Part shown: piece by piece, positions 34,044-47,102 of the stretch
Layout of the letters: each line of letters starts with the position of its first letter
How positions within the stretch are numbered: the first letter of the stretch is position 1
Assembly (NCBI GenBank): GCA_022264855.1
Contig: JABYQU010000041.1
Span: forward strand, 124,001-188,000
DNA length: 64,000 bases
Source of the DNA: Lenzites betulinus
Lineage: Eukaryota; Basidiomycota; Agaricomycetes; Polyporales; Polyporaceae
Reading direction: 5' to 3'
Notes under the pieces: model-generated
Database searches by the model: none
The model's input: the letters and a program-made list of their open reading frames with translations, nothing else
Told to the model about the DNA's origin: nothing
Translations under genes and position numbers: made by a program

Positions 34044-35734
34044 CTATACGAGCGCGTCGAGCTCCTCCACGGACTCGACGAAGCCCGAGCGCGAGAACGT
34101 CTTCCCCTTAACGCTCTCGAGGCCCTCGCCCGCGTACGTCACGAGCGGCGAGAGCTCGATCTCCACGCCGTCAAGCACCGTCGCGCCCGCGGCCTCGAGG
34201 TAGCGCCGGTGCTGCGCGAGGAGGTCGCGGCGGCTCGTATCCGGGTCGTCCGCGCCCGTGCCCGGCGCGTTCTTGAGCGGGCTGAACTCGTCCGCGCGCG
34301 CGACCTCGAGCACGGCGAAGTGCTTCGTGAACGGGAACACGTCGAACACGAACATCTCGAGCTTCATCCCGTTCGGCTTCGCGGGCTTGACCGCCGCGCC
34401 CGTCGCGGGGTCGACGTGCGCGATCTTCTTGCGCGCGATGTGGAACGCGAGCTCGTCCTCGAACGCCTGCACGGAGCGGAGGAAGGCGAGCGTGTAGAAG
34501 TGGTTCACGATGTTCCCCGCGCGGAACGAGAGCTGCCCGTCCGCGTCTCGGCGCTCCGCCTGCTCGCGCGAGATCTCCGAGTACTCGACGACGCCGTACT
34601 TGTCCCCGCGCCGCACGACGACGCCGACGGACTCGGTCGGGTACGCCTTCGGTACGACCTTCGCCGCGCAGTCCGCCTGCTTTTGGATGCAGTAGCCGAG
34701 GAACACGGGGTCCGCGATGCGCACGAGGCAGTTGTCCACGCAGTAGTTGTGGATGTAGAGCACGCCTCGTCGCTCGAGGTCGGAGAGGACGGTGCGTGAC
34801 TTGTCAGAGGGGGAGAGCGGCTGGCGCAGCGCGGCGTAAAGACCACCGTTTCCGTCCGGCGCGACGGCTACCCGTGAACGCGTCTCCAGGAGGACCTTGC
34901 CCTCCATCGTGAGGCACGGGAGGGTACCTGCGAATGGGATTAGCGTCCACGTTTCCACACGGTGATCGCACCCAGTCCTGACCACAGCCTCGAGGTTTGT
35001 TACAACATAATTCCTACATCTGCCGTAACCTTGACCCCGTGCTGCGCGCGTCGAGTACCTCACAGCCTATGGGCGGGCCTCCGGCGCAGCGCGGCGGTGG
35101 AAAGACGTGGCCGATATCAGAGAACCATGGGGTACACACCTTGCTCGAAGAACACCACGTTCTGGGGGTCCAACCCGAAGTGATTATGTTTTGCGAAGAA
35201 CGCCTCGGTCTCGTGTCTTGTGGGCCCGCTGGTCATCACGTACCAAGGAATCACGACCGAGCCAGCAGGCTTGCCCGCTGTCTCCGCCGCGACCTGCTGA
35301 AGGCGCGCTATGCGCTCCGCCTGGTACTGGAACAGAGTCTTGTGCGAGGGGAGTCCGATGTCGTAGCACCCCTTGGGCGCGGAGCTCCCCAGGCGAGTGC
35401 CTTGGCCACCCGCCATGAGCAGCACGCCGACCTGGCCGCGCGCGATCGCGGCCAAGCCGACCGCGCGCCATTCCTGCTCCTTCTCGGGGATGCCGATGAC
35501 GGAGCCCGCCGCATCTTCGGGCAGAGGCTCGATGGGCTCCTTCCCGGTATTTTCTGCGAGCTCCTTCTCGGAGGAGATGGCCTTCTTGTATATGCGGTTA
35601 ATGCGCTCAATATCGAGGGCCTCAAGCTGGGCGCGGAGGGCGTCGCGCTCGGAGTCGGAGAGGTCGTCCCAGAAGGTGAAGAGATGGCTCTGGCCTGCAG
35701 CCTCGTAGCGTTTGCGAAGATTATCGACAGACAT
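34044..35734 (-). CDS. UAP1: UDP-N-acetylglucosamine pyrophosphorylase
   Basis: Converts GlcNAc-1-phosphate and UTP to UDP-GlcNAc, the donor for chitin, N-glycans and GPI anchors; cytosolic. Two exons joined near 35130 and 34930 (GAGCAAG joined to GTACC restores FFEQGTLPCLTMEGK), about 490 residues. The nucleotide-binding signature is VLLMAGGQGTRLGSSAPKG (about residues 105-123), followed by YDIGLPSHKTLFQYQAERI, WYVMTSGPT, the sugar-binding region VLYIHNYCVDNCLVRIADP and VGVVVRRGDKYGVVEYSE, and MKLEMFVFDVFPF near the C-terminus. All are standard for eukaryotic UAPs. The N-terminal DNLRKRYEAAGQSHLFTFWD is also typical. Complete by appearance; shares an AT-rich convergent gap (33710-34043) with the taxilin-like gene. 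Confidence 0.96.
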
Positions 35735-37457
35735 GGCAGGTAGGGTAGAGAGCGAGATGGTGGTTGGAGGGAAGGAGGGTGGTGCTGTGGCTATAAGACG
35801 CGACGCAAAGGACGATCAGCCACACTCGGAAGTCGCCGTTTCCGGCGGTACAGCCAGCTCGACTGTCGGCGGGGCGCTGCGCAGCGTGGCTGTCCCGCTC
35901 ATCCTCCATCTTAGGCTCGAAATGCGTCTACAGGCAGGCAGCGTCGTCTCCTGGCCGTGGTGCGAACTCGGCGGTTCCAGCGGTGTCCAGCCCGCAACGT
36001 CAACTGCTAGCGGGAACGGGGACGGATGGGCGCGTATGCCGCTGCTTCGTCGCGGCTCAATCACTGTTCAATCAGGCTCTCCCTTCGTCCCCTCATCTGC
36101 GGTCTGCAGTGCATGGATGCAGCCAGCTACAACAGACTTGACTCGAATCAATATTCTGGTATGCTTCACGCTTGGCAGCTCCCTTTGTCGTAGGCTTGTC
36201 GGCGCAATCTGAACGGACTGGATCCATCGCTCCCTCGATCGGCTCGGCGTGAACTATTTTGACAAATGCGCGCTCTCACTCTGTGTTAATTCTGTTGAGC
36301 CTCCTCGACAGCTTGGCCTTGGCCTGGTAAAGGCACCGTATGGGTTGAGCGCAGGTAACTAGGCTTGTGAAAAGCTACAACTCTAACAGCTTCCGCAAAG
36401 TCTATCTGACTCTATCATGACGAGTTGTGCTCAGAGACATCTCATCCTAAAAATACTGGCAACGAGGTAACCATGCAAGGAGTTACTGTGGATCTGACCC
36501 TCGGTCTTACCCTCTCGAGACTCATTCACTCACTCCTGGGATTTGACGTCATGCTCCATGCCAGGAATATTCTCTTCAAACCCTTACGGAAAACCCTCAT
36601 GTCGCCGACCACCAAATGACAAAGGCCATGTGTGCTCGCCTATTAGCGACTACGAGCCATGCAGACCGAGCTCGCGATTTACTCATCGAGAAGTTGGTTG
36701 AGCTGACGAGAACTGTCACCGTATGGCGTACGACGGGATGGGAGACAGGTATGCAGATGGGCACAGTCGTTCGCTCTCATATGCAGTTGCATGCCGCTGG
36801 GTGAGCCCGCGAGGTTCCTCCGCTCGGTCAGCGAGGCGGCCCTGACCGTGTCACAGTCGTACGGCTCTCGAGGACGGTCCTGGCGATCTGCGACACGAGC
36901 CGCTGGTGCCTTTGGCGGAGCCGCGCGAGAACACGAACCGGGAACGCGCACGAGGCGTTTCTAAGGTCACCTGGTGGCCATCTCAAGCGCGATACTTCTC
37001 TACGGCGAACACTTTCCTGTCGTTGGCGACGATTGCGTATCATATGTTTGGCACGCCATCGGTCCCCTTGTGCTCCTCAGGTACGACGGAAGCAAAGTTG
37101 GTCACAAGCATCTCTGCCTCCGTCCGACTCGAGGTCGCGGCCGCCCGCGCGCCGTGTGTTGCGTCTCACTCAGTCCTGTCCCGGCCTGGGCGATTTTAAA
37201 ACGGTCTGAGGTGTTCGGCGGCGAGCAGCGCGGCGGACGGGCCCACGTGAGCTCGAGCGAGGCGGGTTCCGAGCATGGGCTGGCAAGGGGAATGTGATAT
37301 GGAAGCCGCTGCGTCTCTGTTAGCGTCAATTTCCGCTGCTATAATCTCCACCCGCCCACGACTACTTAAGCCCGCGCCTCATTCCTCCCCTTCTCCTCAC
37401 CCTCCGACCTTCGACCTCCACCTCCACCGCCTCTCCTTCTGGGTCCCTGCGCCAACC
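35735..37457. other. Intergenic, no gene recognised
   Basis: About 1.7 kb between the divergent UAP1 and GH5 starts. Frames at 35712-36212 and 36906-37297 look like chance. Contains both promoters; the stretch 37370-37457 is a C/T-rich leader before the GH5 ATG. Confidence 0.5.
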
Positions 37458-39240
<1,783 letters not shown>

Positions 39241-39954
39241 GCGGCTGGCGGAGGAGGCCCATATCGTTTTCTGCGCGCTGGATACCCAAGCCTCCCGCGC
39301 ACACTCGCTGCTCCGAGTTTGCTCGCCGGTGCGGTGCGGTGCAGTGATTCGGCTTTATTTATCCACGGCGATGCGGACGTTTCGAGTTTTCTCTCAGGAC
39401 TTTTTTTGGGGCAATACCTACCAGGCGGGGCTTGTGGCCCGCCCGCTGTATCATACATGCCTTCTTGGACAATCTATCATCGCCAGAAAACCGAAATGCT
39501 GTGGGTGTGCCAGTCAAGATGATCGAAAGCGCGAACAGTGATATCGAGGAGGGCGGGGAAAAGCTGTGGGCGCGCTCCGAGCCCGGGGATACTCTTCACC
39601 GTGTGTGTACATGATCCGACTTTCAGTTTTAAGCTACAGTGTTGGTATGAATATCTGGGATGTACAAGGGATCTATGCTACATGTTCTACAGGACGCCAG
39701 TAAATAAGAAAGTCTAAAACGATGATATATAAGAAGGCCAGCCAACAGATGTCCTTAAATACGGTAAATATATGAGAAGGGAAAGCCGAACAGATAATAC
39801 AGCGGTGAACCGAAACTTCTAAAGTGACCCGTTATATAAAAAGACGTGAGCAGAGAATAAATAAGAACAGAGACATGTATAAATGACCGTGGCCCCTGGC
39901 CGGGTGGTTGTGTTTCGGGGGACTACACGCCGTCACGGGGAGGCAGGATGCTGA
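39241..39954. other. Convergent intergenic region
   Basis: 3' regions of the GH5 gene and the Zn-cluster regulator. AT-rich at 39620-39890 with TATATAA-like stretches that could serve as poly(A) signals. No gene seen. Confidence 0.5.
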
Positions 39955-41075
39955 TCAGGACGAGGATGGGGCGGCAGATTCCCACCCGTAGGGACCGTTG
40001 TTTGCACGGGCGTAAGGATCAGTTGCGCCGTAGAAGTCATAGGTATCCGCCGTTGGTGGCCAGGAAAGCAGTGCACCCGGCTGATAGTTTGCATAAAATT
40101 CCGGGAGGATATCGCCACCAGATCCAGACGAGCCAAAGCGGACGTCTGCGTGTACCGGACCCTCGTGCGCTCCGAGGGATGGCTGAGGATCGGAAGGTGC
40201 ATGTCCCGAGCGGGCTGCGGCTGAGACAACATGGCGGGATGCTAAAGTGATAAATTACATCAGTCATCGTCAAAGCAGTGAGAGGGCGTCAACTAGTACT
40301 CACGACTCGGGTACAGCATATCTTCGGGGAGATTCAAGCCAGAATCACAGTGTCTTGTCTCCGTGATACATCCGGATCCCCCTGCCCCAGATGAACCTAT
40401 CTCACGTTCAAGGTGAGTCGCGTTTCTACTCAGGTGAGGGTGGGGCGATGGTTTCGGCGATGGGTTTGCACAGGAGTCGGCCATTCCACACTTCACGCAT
40501 CGCTGACACGGCCGTCCTTCGTCGCATCGCTTATTAGAGCGGCGACAGTGAGTGCACTATCAAAGGCCGGTAAGTTTATATGTATACAAGGGAGATATGC
40601 AGACATCCGCACCGCAACTTTGACGCCTCGGGTCCTGCGAGGGGGTGCACTCTCCGCAGGCGGCACACCGGGCGCTTGAAAGAATGCTGTGGAACTGGTG
40701 GCCGTCGGATCATGGGTCGGGCGGTTCGTGCTGTCGCTGACAGCCGCTGGAATTCTCAATAAGCTTTTGGGAGATGACTGGGTGAGGAGGCAACACACCA
40801 ATTTGCGACCGATGGACGAGTACTGGCACAAACGCGTCCAATGAGCCTGAAGACTCTGCGGTCAACGGCGGCTCCTGTGAAGAGCAACTCGGGAGATAGG
40901 CATTTGCATGGGCGAGTAATGCGCGGATGATTGGTCCACAGGACGGGCACCAAGGAAAGTCGTAGAACTGTTGGTAGGGGTGGCTTGCAGCGGTCATAGC
41001 GTGATTGTATTGGGCCGATTCATCTCGAGGGGAGGAAATCGGGTCCGGGGAATCGGCGGGGAGTGAGTAAGCCAT
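39955..41075 (-). CDS. Zn(II)2Cys6 transcription factor, short, multi-exon
   Basis: Fungal binuclear zinc-cluster regulator, predicted nuclear, target genes unknown. No single open frame shows the domain; it appears on splicing. Exon 1 (ATG at 41075) gives MAYSLPADSPDPISSPRDES and continues to about 40830. A later exon ends TRGVKVA, and an intron of about 50 bases ending TTGATAG joins it to CTHCRRSNKRCDEGRPCQRC, continuing VKCGMADSCAN. The six Cys fit C-x2-C-x6-C-x5-C-x2-C-x8-C, and the basic residues between Cys2 and Cys3 are those that touch DNA in this family. After PEDMLYPS an intron with a GTGAGT donor leads to RHVVSAAARSGHAP and a Gly/Tyr/Pro-rich C-terminus ending YGWESAAPSSSS, stop at 39955. 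Total about 300 residues, with no fungal-specific middle homology domain seen. The join near 40830-40760 is unresolved. Confidence 0.82.
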
Positions 41076-41974
41076 AAGAAATGGTAGAGTAGGATCACCA
41101 CGGAACCTGGAGCACGAGCCAGTTCATATAGAGGGTGGGTCCTGTAGAGTGTGTCCGGTCAGCCTTGGTATATATCGTCTTGCGTTGTATAGGCGCTTAC
41201 AAGTATAGACTGCAATCGGGAACGCCATCGCCGCCAGCGGTAAGAGCCTGTTGGCAACGCTGGTAGTGAGAGTCAGGCTCGTAGTCGATCAACGTTGCGT
41301 TAGGTTACACGCTGCTGATGTGATACACAACCTGCCAAACAAGAAGGACGTCCTATACGGAGTCGAAGCCCAGGGGCCCGCTGCAGGCCGCTGCGCTAGT
41401 TTGGGCCAGTATACGTAGCACAAGTCACCGATGACTGTCATCATCATTCCTGAGATGGCCAGTGATCGCCAGTGCATTATCTTCAGCGCAATGTCGCTTC
41501 TGCGTAAGCCGTTCACAAGGTGGACGAACGGCGCCGGTAGTACTGGTCGCTCATGCTTTTACGATACCAGCGGACTCACGCGCCATCAATTCGTAGCCTG
41601 AGTGTAGAAGCTTGCTATTCTCCTAGAAGTAGACCTTTCACACTCCCTTGGAGATGGGGAGTCGGAGGAGCGTGCAGCTGAGGCAAGTTGGGAGCGCAGC
41701 TCAGCCACTGGCCCGCGGCGTGACATATTACGACCACTGTGTGACTAGTACTGTCACAATCCAAGGTGACGCTCGCCGCCGCGGCGACAGGTTGGAAGTC
41801 AACGTCAACCACTCCGTACGGCTCACAACGTCCTGTCCCCGGCCCTGGTCGGCCGTCTCATCAAGCACACTCTTTGCACCGCTAACGCTACCGGGACTCC
41901 CACACGCTATCTGGAAGGAACAACTGACGACTGGTTCGACTGACTGTGCCTCATCTGGACGACTTGGTGCGGCT
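41076..41974. other. Intergenic between divergent genes
   Basis: About 900 bases holding the promoters of the Zn-cluster factor and the membrane protein. A minus-strand frame at 41289-41516 includes ISGMMMTVIGDLCYVY, faintly like a NIPA helix, but without supporting exons. Confidence 0.45.
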
Positions 41975-42994
41975 ATGAGGCTCTCCTTCGTCTTGTACAT
42001 CGTTGCGCTGGTAGACACGGCCTTTGCTGCTGCGCTCATCAAGACACCGAGTTCTGTTCGCGCTGCTAGGCGAGGCTTGGATGGCTTTGGCATACTTGAT
42101 GGCCCCCCATCGGATCAGACGACCACGCCACACGACCACACACTTGCCGCGACCGGTGCAGCCGCTACCTCCACACCTATCTCGCCGGATGACTCGGGTC
42201 TGAAGTCTTTCCTGGGTTTCTCATCCTCTGCAGCGTCAACGTCCTCCAAGAACAAGGCGAAGGAGACGGCTGCGGTCCCCACGGGGACGTCCTACTCTGT
42301 TATTGGCTCACTGCCTGCCATACAAACGCCTACTGTTAGTCACTCTGCCATACCTTCTGCGACAACGCCTCCGCCCACACCGCCGACCGTTGCTGCGGCT
42401 GCCTCTCATGACACCTCGCCCGGTAGTGGGACTAGCGAATGGAAAATTATTGGTGTCGCAGTCATAGCCTTCACAACAGTCGCCGGCATCCTACTCCTCT
42501 CTGTCTTCTTTGACCAGTGGTGGCATTTCGTGCATGATCTCATCTGTCGCAGGCGCAAGGATTCAGAGGAGGAGCTGGTGCCGGACTGGGAGAAGGCTGA
42601 GTGGCATCTCCGCTTCGCACAGGACCGCCAGCGCTATCCGTCCTTCTCGTCGTTGCCCTCAGTCGCAATGGTGCAACCCCCGCCTCCTGCTGTGCCCGGA
42701 CCCTACAGGAACCCGGACTCGGGAAGAAACCTTGGGCAACAACCTGGTTCTGTGGCAGACTTGGCAGGCTACCCTCAGGAGACGCTTCACGACAAGAATT
42801 TGGGCGGGATCGGTCTGGGTCTCGGACGTACAAGCAGTACGCGGCGAGAGGGCTCCCCTTCGAGTGGAGGTACCGCCGGACGGTCACCTTCCTTGAAGCG
42901 CGGTAACAACGCCGATCGCGAGAGGATGATTAATCCTTTCGACGACATCCATTCCCCGATGCCGGAGGACGTGTACGGGGGTGTGGCGGGTTGA
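41975..42994 (+). CDS. Single-pass membrane protein, signal peptide, Ser/Thr-rich ectodomain
   Basis: Unrecognised protein of 339 residues in one exon. The ATG at 41975 is chosen, rather than an earlier in-frame one at 41648, because it opens a signal peptide (MRLSFVLYIVALVDTAFA). A Ser/Thr/Pro-rich outer part of about 140 residues follows, then one transmembrane helix (IIGVAVIAFTTVAGILLLS, about residues 155-175), a short basic stop (ICRRRKDSEEE) and a long cytoplasmic tail with WEKAEWHLRFAQDRQRYPSF and Gly/Ser-rich sequence. The layout recalls fungal wall-sensor proteins (Wsc/Mid2-like), but no Cys-rich head is present, so this is only an analogy. Confidence 0.8.
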   Translation: MRLSFVLYIVALVDTAFAAALIKTPSSVRAARRGLDGFGILDGPPSDQTTTPHDHTLAATGAAATSTPISPDDSGLKSFLGFSSSAASTSSKNKAKETAAVPTGTSYSVIGSLPAIQTPTVSHSAIPSATTPPPTPPTVAAAASHDTSPGSGTSEWKIIGVAVIAFTTVAGILLLSVFFDQWWHFVHDLICRRRKDSEEELVPDWEKAEWHLRFAQDRQRYPSFSSLPSVAMVQPPPPAVPGPYRNPDSGRNLGQQPGSVADLAGYPQETLHDKNLGGIGLGLGRTSSTRREGSPSSGGTAGRSPSLKRGNNADRERMINPFDDIHSPMPEDVYGGVAG

Positions 42995-43119
42995 GGGGAA
43001 GGAAGAAGTCCGCGGGGGACTATGAACATGTACTATCCACACACCGCTGTAGTTCTATTCACGCTCGTTTCAGGGTTCGAGATACTGTATTATGTCCTGA
43101 AGGCTGAGGCGACTAGAAG

Positions 43120-43435
43120 TCATGATGTGGGTGAGGTCGTCTGCGATGGTGGTCTCGGTGTGGGTGCTGGAGGTGGAGGAAAGACCTCTTCGAGCTTGTC
43201 TGACGCATAGATCCCAACTGCTGCGAACACAGTGATTCCGAGGGAGATGTACAGTCGTGTTCTCGCGGGGAGGACTATCCGTCCAGTTTGAATTGTAATG
43301 TGCACTCATCCAGGACAGGGACTCACCTGCGTATGACTCCCATATTGACCGCTCCTGCACCGGCTTGGTGCGGAACTTGAACTCGGGTTGTGTCTGAGTT
43401 TGTTTGTGCTGAGAAGGCCTTGGAGACTGGGACAT
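43120..43435 (-). CDS. Small single-pass membrane protein
   Basis: About 86 residues in two exons. The ATG at 43435 gives MSQSPRPSQHKQTQTQPEFK and FRTKPVQERSIWESYA; an intron of 52 bases (GTGAGT...GGATAG) joins LPARTRLYISLGI. One hydrophobic helix (LYISLGITVFAAVGIYAS) and a Pro-rich tail follow. The frame runs upstream of 43435, but the first ATG after the promoter-like region is preferred. Size and topology fit small mitochondrial inner-membrane or ER proteins; no family recognised. Divergent from riboflavin synthase with 140 bases between starts. Confidence 0.6.
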
Positions 43436-43575
43436 CGCGTTCGCAAAAGCTACGGGGAAGGGTGGCGGATGGTGGCGGAACGCAACTAAGGCGCGGCCGG
43501 CGCTTGCGCGCGTAGAACGCGTCGACGGCGCCTTGATTCTCCTCACCAACCTTCTTGACTTGATTCCTTGCCGAG

Positions 43576-44452
43576 ATGTTCACAGGTCTTGTACGTGTCT
43601 TCGCATGTGTTTCGCGCCTCTCTGACATTTTTTCGCGCTTAGATCGAGCACCTAGGCACAGTCATAGACGTTATCCATGATGAGGGCGGATGTACGCTCA
43701 TCATCGCGGACTCTGCGCCGATTCTGGTGGACTGCCACATCGGAGACTCTATTGCAGTGAACGGCGCATGTCTGACCGTCATCGAATTTGACAAGGAAGA
43801 GAAGGGCGGCTGGTTCAAGGTGTGGCTCGCGAACGAGACCTTGGACAGGACGGATCTAGGTGCGGCGCCCCGCGTCATATGTCTGTGCCTGACAACATAA
43901 TGAATGATCGCGTTGCTCTAGGAGAGCGGGAGGTCGGAGACCAGGTCAACCTGGAGCGTGCCATGGGCGCGCACGTCCGCTTCGGAGGCCATTTCGTGCA
44001 GGTGTGTCTAGAATCGGCACTCTTTGGGATTGTGCTCATCGACCGCTCAGGCACATGTGGACACAACCGCCACCATCGTGGACAAGAAGCCGGATGGAGA
44101 CTCGTTGCGCATGCTGTTCCAGCTGCCGGAGCCCACTCCAGAACGGCCTTCGCTGCTGCCCTCCCTGATCCCGAAAGGCTACGTCGCGATTGACGGGACG
44201 TCATTGACGCTGACCTCAGTGGACGACGCAAACCGCACATTTGGCGTCATGCTCATCACACATACCCAGGAGAAGATTACGCTGCCGAAGAAGCCCATAG
44301 GCGCAAAGGTGAATATCGAGGCCGACATGGTCGGCAAGCTCGTGCAGAAGAGTGTAAGCGCCGCGCTCGACAGACTCAGTGACAGTGGCGCCTTGCGTAC
44401 GCTGGTACAAAAAGAAATCCATAGCTCTCTTGTGGAGAAAGGTCTGCTATAG
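43576..44452 (+). CDS. RIB5: Riboflavin synthase
   Basis: Last step of riboflavin synthesis: dismutation of two 6,7-dimethyl-8-ribityllumazines to riboflavin and a pyrimidine product; cytosolic trimer. Four exons. Exon 1 is only 15 coding bases, MFTGL, and splices (GTACGT donor) to IEHLGTVIDVI. The first lumazine-binding half has NGACLTV and NETLDRTDLG; the second has VRFGGHFVQAHVDTT, KGYVAIDGTSLTLT and PKKPIGAKVNIEADMVGK. MFTGLIE, the NGACLTV-type and the GTSLTLT motifs are diagnostic. It ends SSLVEKGLL with TAG at 44450-44452, normal length (about 235 residues). Confidence 0.96.
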
Positions 44453-44672
44453 TAGATGTAGAGTAGATGTAGGATCATGTACGCGACGCGCAGTTCAATG
44501 TAAAACACGGGATGAGATGATAGCCACCGCTAGAATTGCCGTATGCGAGGGCGCTAAAGATGCGGGACAAGCCGCCCTGGAGCAGTCTGAGCCGACACCA
44601 ACCTCCTCGTCCGCCTTCATCCCTTCTCTCCCACCACCACCGTCCCATTCCCTCCATCGCTCTCTGGTCGTC

Positions 44673-46670
44673 ATGGACAACCAGCTGAAGCCCAAGGTCT
44701 GCTCTCCCGCACCTCCCGCACCGCCGTGGGGATGCTGAGATCACCTTCCAGGTCACCGCCAGAATGGGCTACGAGAGGCCTCGTCCCGCATCTCCCTTCA
44801 AGCCCCCTGCGACGTCTCTATCTCCACCACCTATCAGACCGAAGGCAAAGGTCAACAGCAGTGCAAACATTCAGACCCGCAAGGCTCCCAGTGTTATATC
44901 GCCCTCGCCGTCTGTGCGGACACCCACGTCCACCTTCCCCACGCGCGCACCTTCTCCGTTCAAGCCAACGCAGACGCGTAACCAGAATGGTTCGCCAGCA
45001 GCATCCGCCGCGAAAGCACGTATAGGGGCGCGTATCAACGGGGCCAACTCCACTTCGCCACTCCCAGAGCATCGGCAACGTGCACTAACGAGTGCAACCC
45101 CCGGGACGTCGTCCTATGTGCGGGCACGGACGGGCAGCACGTCCTCGCATTTGCTCTCATCACCGTCACATACGGAGATGAGTTCTGCTTCATCGCCGGC
45201 TCGGTCTGCGCTCTCGTTGCAGATCGACGAGACATCATCGTCTGGATCAACCGCCCCCAAGTCTCCTGCGAATGCAAATGTCCGGGTGAAGTCGAAGATA
45301 ACGAGGGCAGCTTCGCCTGGCGTCCACAGTCCGCCGACACTACCGTCCTCTGTACGAACTATAAACAGGCCCGCCCGCGTCCCATCTATATCCAACCTCA
45401 GCCTCTCACCCCCGCTGCTACCAAGCAGTGCGAACCACAGCCCATCCTCTGCGAATTCGTCACCTTCGGGCCAAGGTCGATTTGCTACCACACGGGAGGC
45501 TAGTAGGCCTCACTCATATCAGCCCCCGAAGTCGTATCAGGCATTCGTTCCGAACGATGACCTTGCGGTCCGGTACGGCGCGAACCACAATGTCGCGGCA
45601 AAGGTCGACCCGGCTACCGTCCCTCTTCCGCCCCAGTCGCCCCCAGTATCCACCGTATCCTTCTCGTCTCGCTCGTCTGCATCGCGCTCGTCTGCGTCCT
45701 ACGAGTCGCAAGAGTCCGGCGCCAGCCAGAGCAGCACAGCACCGACGGTCCACTCACACGTCAATGGCTACGGTCAAGGCCATGGGCGACAAGGCAGCCG
45801 GACGTCCCAGCCTCGAGCTAGCCTCGACGGGTTAGGCATCCACAGTGCGCCTGTTACGAGAGAACCTTCGTCCATGGACGATGGAGAATACTCCGATGAG
45901 TTTGACTCCGAGCCGCCGCACCATATGGAGGGTAGCGAGGCTGAAGCGGAGCGCAAACTAAAGGCGCAGGCCAAGTCCAATCGGAAGGTGAGCAAAATGT
46001 CACTGACACGCATATAGCCATCCCGCAGTGCTCATCGGGCATTTCATCTCGACAGATCGCGGACCTCGAGATCACGAATCGTTCCCTCCTGGCGATCAAC
46101 TCTAGTCTAGAAGCTACGAAGCACAAGCAGGCAAAGGAAATTCGTGACCTCCGGCGCAAGCTGCGCGAGAGCCGGCTCATCCTCCCACCTCCCGCGTACC
46201 GTGCGGTCAAGTCCTCCCTTACCCATGACGATGAGCAAGCCAACGAAGATGAAGAGGAAGAGGAAGAAGACGATGAAGAAGATGCGGACCTCCTCGAGGG
46301 CAAAGAGGATGAGCCATACCGCCGAGTTAAGGTGATGGTTGAAGGTCTCCTTGACTCGTGCCGACGTGCGCTCGAATCTAAGCCGGAGGACTTCATGGAG
46401 GTCCCGCGAAGCGGCGCGGCCAAGGTCCTCACCGAGGAGGAAGTCAGGGACTGGCGAGGGGACAACGACACGGAAACGCGCTCGACTCTGGACCCAGACG
46501 AGGTCAGCTTCGTTCGTTCGCGTCCGCTCACGCCTTCTAGGGTCGCCGTGCCCGGGAGCGACGATGACTTGGAGAGCGAGGACGAAGTAGAAGCCTCCCT
46601 GCTAGACCCCGACTTCGATCTCCCCGCGCCACCCCCGCCCATCACCATCACGCCCTCTGCTTCGCCTTGA
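44673..46670 (+). CDS. Ser/Pro-rich protein with C-terminal coiled coil
   Basis: Unrecognised basidiomycete-type protein of about 620 residues. Exon 1 (ATG 44673) is MDNQLKPK; the intron to VTARMGYERPRP uses GTCTGC/CCAG. A roughly 400-residue Ser/Pro/Thr-rich basic region follows, with many SP sites that could be phosphorylated. After an intron at about 45988-46055 comes IADLEITNRSLLAINSSLEA and KQAKEIRDLRRKLRESR, a strong coiled coil, then an acidic stretch (DEEEEEEDDEEDADLLEG), VMVEGLLDSCRRALESK and an acidic C-terminus. The layout (basic disordered part plus coiled coil) suits a microtubule- or cortex-associated scaffold, but that is inference. Confidence 0.75.
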
Positions 46671-47102
46671 ACCTGCATCTGCTCCGCTGTCTAGACTGCT
46701 GCTGCATCACCAATCGCTCATTCGTTGTTGTCACGATCGCTACATGACCGCCCACCCGCTGTAGAACACCTATCCTTACCTCCTCGCTCTTGTCTATACC
46801 ACCATCCTCCCATCCTTATAATTAATTGGATCGGATCGCATACCCGTGCTCGTCGCTCATATCCCTCCGCCTCCGTCCCACCACCAACGCACCCTCACGC
46901 ACGAATGTCTAGTAGGAATGCCATGTCTACATGATGCATCTAATTCTCGAGCACACACACATCGCATATGAACTAACTAGGCCTGCCTTATACATATGTA
47001 CATCCTCCCCAATGTCATGCCATGATCCGTTCTCCAATCCTCCATCTCGTTGAGCCAATTCGCCCGACAATTCCTGACTGCGCGACACCACTGACTGTCC
47101 GT

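Noticed and set aside
34005..34799. 264-residue plus-strand open frame
   Set aside because: It is antisense to the UAP1 coding region and its Arg/Leu/Glu-rich composition follows from the GC-rich codons of that gene.
41289..41640. Possible remnant of a second NIPA transporter (minus strand, ISGMMMTVIGDLCYVY)
   Set aside because: Only a dozen residues loosely resemble a NIPA helix; the exons before and after show no family motif, so chance is more likely.
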